The notes below the pieces were generated by a model. The model was not told the origin of the DNA. It made no database searches and worked only from the letters and a program-made list of their open reading frames with translations. Shown here in pieces: positions 58,801 to 64,000 of a stretch of DNA of 64,000 bases. The stretch spans positions 1 through 64,000 of the forward strand of contig JAJCZZ010000096.1 of NCBI GenBank assembly GCA_029262115.1. The letters run 5' to 3'. This DNA is from Gemmatimonadota bacterium. GTDB lineage: Bacteria; Gemmatimonadota; Gemmatimonadetes; Longimicrobiales; Gaopeijiaceae. A program made the position numbers and the translations under genes. The first letter of the stretch is position 1, and the number at the start of each line of letters is the position of its first letter.

Positions 58801-59593
58801 TTACCGAGCGAAGGTAGCTCATCACGGCGTCGAATTCGGTCCGCGCCGCTGGAAGGAGCTCCCGCACTCGATCGGCCTCGCCAGCGGCTGCGGCCTGCTC
58901 GAGCCTCTTCATGTGTTGCGCGAGATCTCCCGCTCGGATGTTTCCGGACGACGACCTCAGGCTATGGGCGCGAGAGCGCACGTCGGCGGTCCGTCCGTCC
59001 TCCGCCGCGGAGCTCAAGGCATTGAAGATCTCGGGTGCCTCTTCCAGGTAGATGCCGACGGTCGTGTCGACGACGTGCTCGACACCCGCCTCGCGCATGA
59101 TCGCTCGGAACCGATCGAGGTCCACGGGCGGGCGGTCCGGGCGGTGGGTCATCGGTTTCTCCTCCGTGTTGGGGTTCCGTTCCGCACCAGTCCCTGCCTC
59201 TCCCGTCCACCGGTCCACCAGCCGGAACAAGTCCTCCGGCTTGAACGGCTTGGCCAGGAAGTCGTTCATTCCCGCGTCGCGGCAGCGCTGACGCTCCGCG
59301 GCGAAGGCATGCGCCGTCAGAGCCACGATAGGTAGGTCGGCGAAGTCCGGGACTGTCCGGATCGCCCGGGTGGCCTCCAGTCCATCCATCTCCGGCATCT
59401 GGATGTCCATCAGGACGATATCGAATGCCTCACGTCTGACGGCCTCGACCGCTTGTAGGCCGTCGGTGACCGGAACAACCTGGTAACCACGCTTCGACAA
59501 CAAGGCGACAGCGACTTGCTGATTGACCGCGTTGTCCTCCGCCAGCAGAACACGCACCTTGCTCCGGTCCCGAAGGAGGGTCTCCTTCGTCAC
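58787..59593 (-). CDS. Receiver-Hpt protein of a phosphorelay
   Basis: 268 residues. Residues 10-130 are a receiver domain: VRVLLAEDNAVNQQVA, phospho-acceptor Asp63 in IVLMDIQMPEMDG, TALTA-type switch (VALTAH), and Lys115 in FLAKPF. A linker leads to an Hpt domain (about 155-265) with the phospho-His210 in RSRAHSLRSSSGNIRAGDL. There is no DNA-binding output. GTG at 59593 overlaps the hybrid kinase stop, so the two are co-translated. It probably takes phosphate from the kinase's receiver and passes it to an unlinked regulator. Its 3' end overlaps ppk1 by 14 nt. Confidence 0.92.
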   Translation of the reverse strand: MTKETLLRDRSKVRVLLAEDNAVNQQVAVALLSKRGYQVVPVTDGLQAVEAVRREAFDIVLMDIQMPEMDGLEATRAIRTVPDFADLPIVALTAHAFAAERQRCRDAGMNDFLAKPFKPEDLFRLVDRWTGEAGTGAERNPNTEEKPMTHRPDRPPVDLDRFRAIMREAGVEHVVDTTVGIYLEEAPEIFNALSSAAEDGRTADVRSRAHSLRSSSGNIRAGDLAQHMKRLEQAAAAGEADRVRELLPAARTEFDAVMSYLRSVTTIP

Positions 59594-61815
59594 GAGGCGC
59601 CGCTCCGGGCGTCCCTCACAGGCCGCTGGTACCCGAGCAACTGCTGCAGCGCCTGGTACAAGTCCTCCCGCCCCACGGGTTTGGACAGGTATCCCCCGAT
59701 GCCCGCTTGGCGCGCCTCCGCATCCGAAACGACGTCCCCGGCCGACGTCAACAGCAGGATAGCGGAGGTCGCGTCCGGCGAGATCCCCTCAACCGCGCGT
59801 GCGAAGTCGAAGCCGTCTCTGCCGGGCATCATGTGATCCAGGATGACCGCATCGAACGGATCACCACAGACCGCCAGGGCCGCCAGCCCCTCGTCGACGT
59901 TGGTAGCCTCGACCACGTCGCCGGCCCGCACGAGGGTCAGCGCTTCCCGCACGATCCTGCGCGCCGTGGCGTTGTCGTCGACCACGAGAAAGCGCCGGCC
60001 CGCCATGTCCACGTCGGAGGCGCGGCGCCCCTCGTTTCTCGGCTCCCTGGAGTCCAACTCCAGCGTGAACGAGAACTCGGCCCCCTGCCCTGGTGCGGAA
60101 ACCACGGTCAGTTGCCCGCCCATCAACTCGACCAGCCGCTTGCTGATGGTCAGGCCCAGACCCGTCCCCCCGTGCGTTCGGGTGGTCGACCGATCGGCCT
60201 GCTCGAACTCTTCGAAGATCAGCGCCTGCTTCTCGAAGGGAATTCCCAAACCTGTGTCCCGCACGGCAAAGCGCAGGTTCACTCTTTCCGTGGAGCTGGG
60301 CACCGGTCGTACCGAAACGACGACCTCACCATGGTCCGTGAACTTGACCGCGTTCGAGATCAGATTTGTCAGGACCTGACGGATGCGAATCGGGTCTCCG
60401 TGGACCCACATGGGAAGGTCTGAATCGATGTCCACCAGCAGCTCGATCCCTCGGGTGTTCGCGGCCGCAGAGAATACGCGGACCGCTTCACCCACGGTTT
60501 CAGACAGCGGGAAGTCGATGCTCTCGAGATCGAGCTGTCCAGCCTCGATCTTGGACACGTCGAGCACATCATTGAGAATGTGCAGAAGGACCTGCCCGGA
60601 GGAGCGGACGACGCCCGCCGCCGCTCGTTGTTCGCTCGACAGATCCGTACCCAACAGCACTTCGATCATGCCCAGGACGCCGTTGAGCGGAGTACGGATT
60701 TCGTGGCTCATGCTGGCCAGGAACACGCTCTTGGCGCGCGCTCCCTCCTCTGCCTCGACGCGGGCTCGCTCCTGCGTCTCACGCGCGGCCACCTGAGCCG
60801 TAACATCTTCGCCGACCAGGATTACTGTCCCCTCCGCCATCCCGGTTGCGGCCGTCCCCGAGACCCGAATCCACACCGGATGTCCGTCCCGGTGACTGAG
60901 GCGGAACTCGGCCACCTCGCGCGTCCCGGACAAAACGGAGCGGAAGAAGTCCTTGAGCGGCCCCCGATTGTCCCCGATCGCCACCAGATCGGCGAGGGAT
61001 TCCCCTTCGACCGACTCCAGGTCGTGCCCCAGAACACGTTCGAACGCCGGGTTCGCCCGGACGACTCGACCCTCGGCGTCCGTCACCACGATCGGGCTCG
61101 GAGCAGACGAGACCAGCGCGTTGAGGAAGTCCCGGCGGCGGGCCATTCCCTCCTCGCTGATACGGAGCCGGACGGCGGCCGTGATCTGGTCCGTGAGGAG
61201 CCTGTGCGTGCGGCCGTGGACAGTAAGCATGAACAGCGCGTACAGGACGATCACGGAAAGGAGTACCAGGTGGCCTCGATCGAAGCCGCTCAGGCACACC
61301 GAGATCCCCAACGGAATCACGAGAACGGCCATGAAGCCCTTGAACGCCGGGCCGTCGGCCATGAGGGTCGACGTCGACGCAGCGACGAGCCCGGCCACGA
61401 TCACCATCATGATGGCCAGATGGACGATGCTGGTACCGGTGACCAGCAACGCCCACCCACCCCACAACGCCGCGGACAGCCAGACGTCCCGGCGTACGAA
61501 CAGGCGGCGGTCGGACCCCTCGGTGTCTTCGAGGGCGCGACGGTTCAGCGTCCTAAGCGCGGCCGTGACGATGACGAGACCCAACCAGGTCAGGCACATC
61601 CACGCCGGCATGGCGTCCCAGAAGGCCACCACGGTGAAGATGGCCACACCGATCTGGCCCGCGTCGGCGGTCGGGCGCCCGGACGCGAGATGCTCGGTGA
61701 GGGCCGCCTCGAGTTCCAAGGCGACCCTGAGTTCCGCATCGTCCCCCCCGTCTTCGACATCGCCGAGGGGGCGCGGTGGGCCCCGGGGCTCCGGTGTGGA
61801 AACGGACGCGTCCAC
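59590..61815 (-). CDS. Membrane hybrid histidine kinase (MASE-like TM, PAS, HK, REC)
   Basis: 741 residues from GTG 61815, which shares one base with the upstream stop (TAGTG). Residues about 50-200 contain several membrane helices (VAIFTVVAFWDAMPAWMCL, VWLSAALWGGWALLVTGTSI, LLSVIVLYALFMLTV), an integral sensing module. A PAS domain (APSPIVVTDAEGRVVRANPA) follows, then the H-box SMSHEIRTPLNGVLGM with His371, N-box NLISNAVKFT, DTGLGIPFEKQALIFEEF and GGTGLGLTISKRLVEL, and a receiver with VLVVDDNATAR-like start (FLVVDDNATARRIV), LDHMMPGRDG and LSKPVG. Signal unknown. Translational coupling to both neighbours links it to the receiver-Hpt protein and to the VPS10-like gene. Confidence 0.93.
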   Translation of the reverse strand: MDASVSTPEPRGPPRPLGDVEDGGDDAELRVALELEAALTEHLASGRPTADAGQIGVAIFTVVAFWDAMPAWMCLTWLGLVIVTAALRTLNRRALEDTEGSDRRLFVRRDVWLSAALWGGWALLVTGTSIVHLAIMMVIVAGLVAASTSTLMADGPAFKGFMAVLVIPLGISVCLSGFDRGHLVLLSVIVLYALFMLTVHGRTHRLLTDQITAAVRLRISEEGMARRRDFLNALVSSAPSPIVVTDAEGRVVRANPAFERVLGHDLESVEGESLADLVAIGDNRGPLKDFFRSVLSGTREVAEFRLSHRDGHPVWIRVSGTAATGMAEGTVILVGEDVTAQVAARETQERARVEAEEGARAKSVFLASMSHEIRTPLNGVLGMIEVLLGTDLSSEQRAAAGVVRSSGQVLLHILNDVLDVSKIEAGQLDLESIDFPLSETVGEAVRVFSAAANTRGIELLVDIDSDLPMWVHGDPIRIRQVLTNLISNAVKFTDHGEVVVSVRPVPSSTERVNLRFAVRDTGLGIPFEKQALIFEEFEQADRSTTRTHGGTGLGLTISKRLVELMGGQLTVVSAPGQGAEFSFTLELDSREPRNEGRRASDVDMAGRRFLVVDDNATARRIVREALTLVRAGDVVEATNVDEGLAALAVCGDPFDAVILDHMMPGRDGFDFARAVEGISPDATSAILLLTSAGDVVSDAEARQAGIGGYLSKPVGREDLYQALQQLLGYQRPVRDARSGAS

Positions 61816-64000
61816 TACGAGATGATCCTTCGACGCTCGGGAAGCACGACGGCCGGTAGCCCCAACTGTTCCACGAGCGCGTTGAACCGGCGCAGTTCGT
61901 TCTGGAGAATGTCCTGTACCTGAACTCGGATCACGCTCCAATCCTGGTTGAGATCACCCATGCGCTCGTATGCCGACGGATTCGGCCTCCCTTCCGCGCC
62001 TCCCGCAATATATCCGTCGGGCCCCGTGACGTAGTTGTAGAGCTCGATCAACTGATTGTCGAGTTGGGGCGGGAACCGGATCGGATCCTGGCCACTCTTG
62101 TTGCGAGTCTGCTGCAGTTCCTCGTGGAGCTCGGTGGCGCGGGTCGTCAGCGTATCGGCGAGCGGAGCCAGAGGCTCTGACTGCCCCGCCGACTCCGCAC
62201 GGTCCATCGTGGCTTCGACCTGCTCGCGGATGGCGGACAGGGTCTCGATGGCGTGGGTCACGGCACTGATCGAGTCCCGGACCTGAAGCGCCACTTCGAA
62301 CTGCTCGACGTAATCCGCGGTGATGACCTCGGAAATGCGTGGATCGGGCAGCAATTCCAAAGACTCCTGCATCGACTCCCCACCAACGGTCAGGCGAATC
62401 GTGTACCTCCCGGGCGGTGCTTTCACGCCTCCGGTGTAGCCCCAAACCACCGCCGACTCCGGAATGCGGGGCCCTGGATACGTCAGGTCCCAGGTCACGC
62501 GGTGGAGACCCTCCTCGTCCGGAAGCTCCTGCCCGCGCATCTCCGAGCGCACCGTGGAGTCGTTGGAAAAGGTCGCCGCGACGCGTCCTGACCCGTCCAG
62601 CACCTCCAGCCGGGCTTCCCCGCCCGGAGCCGTGCCGAGGTGATAGTACAGCGTCGCTCCCGAAGGGGCCGGCGGCGGCGTGAGTTCGGCAAGACCACCT
62701 CCGCCACCCTTGGCGACGCGATAGGCCTCACGAGGGGCGAAGAAGTATGCGTCCGCGTCCGCGACGGCGCGGCTCATCTCCCGGAGAGGGCTGATGTCGT
62801 CCAGGATCCAGAACGAACGACCCTGCGTGGACACGATCAGGTCGTCGTGCGCGACCTGCATGCCCGTGACCGGGGTGATCGGAAGGTTCTGCTGGAAGCT
62901 CTGCCACCGACCGCCACCGTCCATAGACACGAAGACGCCCCATTCCGTGCCGGCAAACAGCAGATCCTCACGCTCCGGATCTTCTCGCACGGTGCGTACC
63001 GGGTGGTCCCCCGGTATCCCATCGGTGATCAGGCGCCACGACCGGCCCCAGTCATCCGTGCGGAAGACGTAAGGCGTGAAGTCGTCGAGACGATACGCGT
63101 GGACCGCAATGAACGCGCGTCCCGGAGCATGCACGGACAACTCGATCTCGTCGACCGTACCCAACCGTGGCATCTCCGGGGGTGTGATGTCCGTCCAGGA
63201 ACCGCCCCCGTCCCGGGTCACGTGAACGCGGCCGTCGTCACTTCCTGCCCAGATCTCGTCCGCCGAAGTGGGCGACTCGGCGAGAGCGAACACGACCCCG
63301 AAGATTTCGACGCCGGTCACGTCCGCGTTGAGAGGGCCGCCGGATTGGGCCTGATGCGCCGGGTCGTTCGTGGTCAGATCCGGGCTGATACTCTCCCACG
63401 TGACGCCCTCGTCCCGTGAGCGATTGACGAACTGGGAGCCATGGTAGACGGTGCGCCGATCGAACTTCGACACCAGCATCGGGCTCACCCACTGAAAGCG
63501 GTGCCGTAGATCTCTCGTCGCGCTGCCCAGCTGGAGTTGCGGATAGAGGTTCATATTCCGCACCTGATCCGTGTCGAGATCGTACCGATCGATCACCCCC
63601 CCGTAGCAGCCCGCGTACACGATGCTCGGGAAGTCCGGGTGGAGCGCCACCGGGCCGGTCTCACAGCCACCGATGTTGTCCCAATGCTCTTTGGGGTAAA
63701 TCGTGTTCACGCTCATCCACGACGGGACGGAAATCGTCGTGTTGTCCTGCTGGGCGCCGTAGAGCCTGTACGGGAAGCCGTTGTCCACCACGACATCGTA
63801 GAGTTCCGCGGTCGGCTGGTTGAAGTAGGTCGACCACGTCTTCCCGCCGTTCACGGTGACCTGGGCGCCTCCGTCGTCGGCCACGATCATCCGATCCGGG
63901 TCGTCGGGGTGGATCCAGAGGTCGTGGACGTCACCGTGTGGCACCGGGATGACCGTGAACGTGACGCCGGCGTCGACGGACCGGTATAGGCTGGTATTCA
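61815..64000 (-). CDS. Secreted VPS10/sortilin-like BNR propeller protein (5' part outside the window)
   Basis: The visible 728 residues lack the N-terminus. Blades carry WSTYFNQPTAELYDVVVDNG, YRLYGAQQDNTTISVP, RSRDEGVTWESISPDLT, VTRDGGGSWTDITPP, RTDDWGRSWRLITDGI and SMDGGGRWQSFQQNL, i.e. BNR/Asp-box repeats of the large exported VPS10-like family. After the propeller comes a C-terminal beta domain with the usual TLYYHLG and GYTGGVKAPPGRYTIRLTV, then a helical end (VRDSISAVTHAIETLSAIRE). These proteins are common in Gemmatimonadota and Acidobacteriota; their targets are unknown. The stop overlaps the hybrid kinase GTG by one base, an unusual coupling of an exported propeller to a sensor. Confidence 0.85.
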   Translation of the reverse strand, partial: NTSLYRSVDAGVTFTVIPVPHGDVHDLWIHPDDPDRMIVADDGGAQVTVNGGKTWSTYFNQPTAELYDVVVDNGFPYRLYGAQQDNTTISVPSWMSVNTIYPKEHWDNIGGCETGPVALHPDFPSIVYAGCYGGVIDRYDLDTDQVRNMNLYPQLQLGSATRDLRHRFQWVSPMLVSKFDRRTVYHGSQFVNRSRDEGVTWESISPDLTTNDPAHQAQSGGPLNADVTGVEIFGVVFALAESPTSADEIWAGSDDGRVHVTRDGGGSWTDITPPEMPRLGTVDEIELSVHAPGRAFIAVHAYRLDDFTPYVFRTDDWGRSWRLITDGIPGDHPVRTVREDPEREDLLFAGTEWGVFVSMDGGGRWQSFQQNLPITPVTGMQVAHDDLIVSTQGRSFWILDDISPLREMSRAVADADAYFFAPREAYRVAKGGGGGLAELTPPPAPSGATLYYHLGTAPGGEARLEVLDGSGRVAATFSNDSTVRSEMRGQELPDEEGLHRVTWDLTYPGPRIPESAVVWGYTGGVKAPPGRYTIRLTVGGESMQESLELLPDPRISEVITADYVEQFEVALQVRDSISAVTHAIETLSAIREQVEATMDRAESAGQSEPLAPLADTLTTRATELHEELQQTRNKSGQDPIRFPPQLDNQLIELYNYVTGPDGYIAGGAEGRPNPSAYERMGDLNQDWSVIRVQVQDILQNELRRFNALVEQLGLPAVVLPERRRIIS

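Noticed and set aside
1-64000. CRISPR arrays, rRNA or tRNA genes, complete insertion sequences
   Set aside because: I looked for spaced direct repeats, tRNA T-arm motifs and transposase motifs on both strands and found none beyond the recombinase remnants at the left edge.

Overview
The window is GC-rich bacterial chromosome from a diderm. It encodes an LPS Kdo transferase, an outer-membrane beta-barrel and many signal-peptide or lipoprotein products. Five MacB/FtsX-type permeases of the ADOP kind occur without an ATPase gene, three of them next to PadR- or ArsR-type regulators. There are also DUF5916, BNR, Ycf48, VPS10 and 6-bladed propeller proteins and a cyclase-TolB-TPR protein. This mix suggests Gemmatimonadota, with Acidobacteriota as the less likely alternative. 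That assignment is inference; no rRNA or other decisive marker is present.

Layout. 1-1632: remnant of a tyrosine-recombinase (RIT-like) element joined to the truncated end of a BNR lipoprotein gene. 1924-4590: DUF5916 outer-membrane protein. 4803-11724: compact histidine operon hisG-D-C-H-A-B-F-IE, preceded by a 24-codon leader peptide with six consecutive His codons and a perfect terminator hairpin, i.e. a ribosome-mediated attenuator. 11707-19408: hydrolase, padR-ADOP unit, and a divergent arsR-SRPBCC-ADOP unit with a probably leaderless promoter. 19502-26117: ABC exporter and a run of secreted or poorly known proteins. 26236-32372: two consecutive padR-ADOP units, each with its own dyad operator. 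32453-36486 (minus): waaA, rhodanese, DUF4015 glycosidase, secreted protein. 36666-39745: small conserved protein, lipoprotein aminopeptidase, a small secreted protein behind a strongly marked promoter/operator, and a Ycf48-like lipoprotein. 39845-42091: hybrid histidine kinase carrying a complete LOV blue-light domain. 42115-49418: ADOP, leuS-tkt. 49597-51965: secreted histidine phosphatase, SprT-like protease, histone-H1-like protein. 52123-58800: class III cyclase-TolB-TPR protein, outer-membrane barrel with an unusual N-terminal domain, polyphosphate kinase. 58787-64000 (minus): BNR/VPS10 protein (partial), hybrid kinase, receiver-Hpt protein, all overlapping end to end.

How parts work together. 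The his operon has two levels of histidine control: transcriptional attenuation at the leader and the C-terminal regulatory domain of long-form HisG. Most adjacent genes in operons overlap by ATGA, GTGA or TGATG, so translation is probably coupled. The regulator-permease units use different dyads, which suggests each unit is self-regulated independently. The best new observations are the His-codon attenuator, the LOV hybrid kinase, the 19-bp palindrome inside a promoter spacer at 38067-38095, the leaderless arsR operator-promoter, the split LexA-like repeat upstream of the H1-like gene, and the kinase-like domain fused to an outer-membrane barrel.
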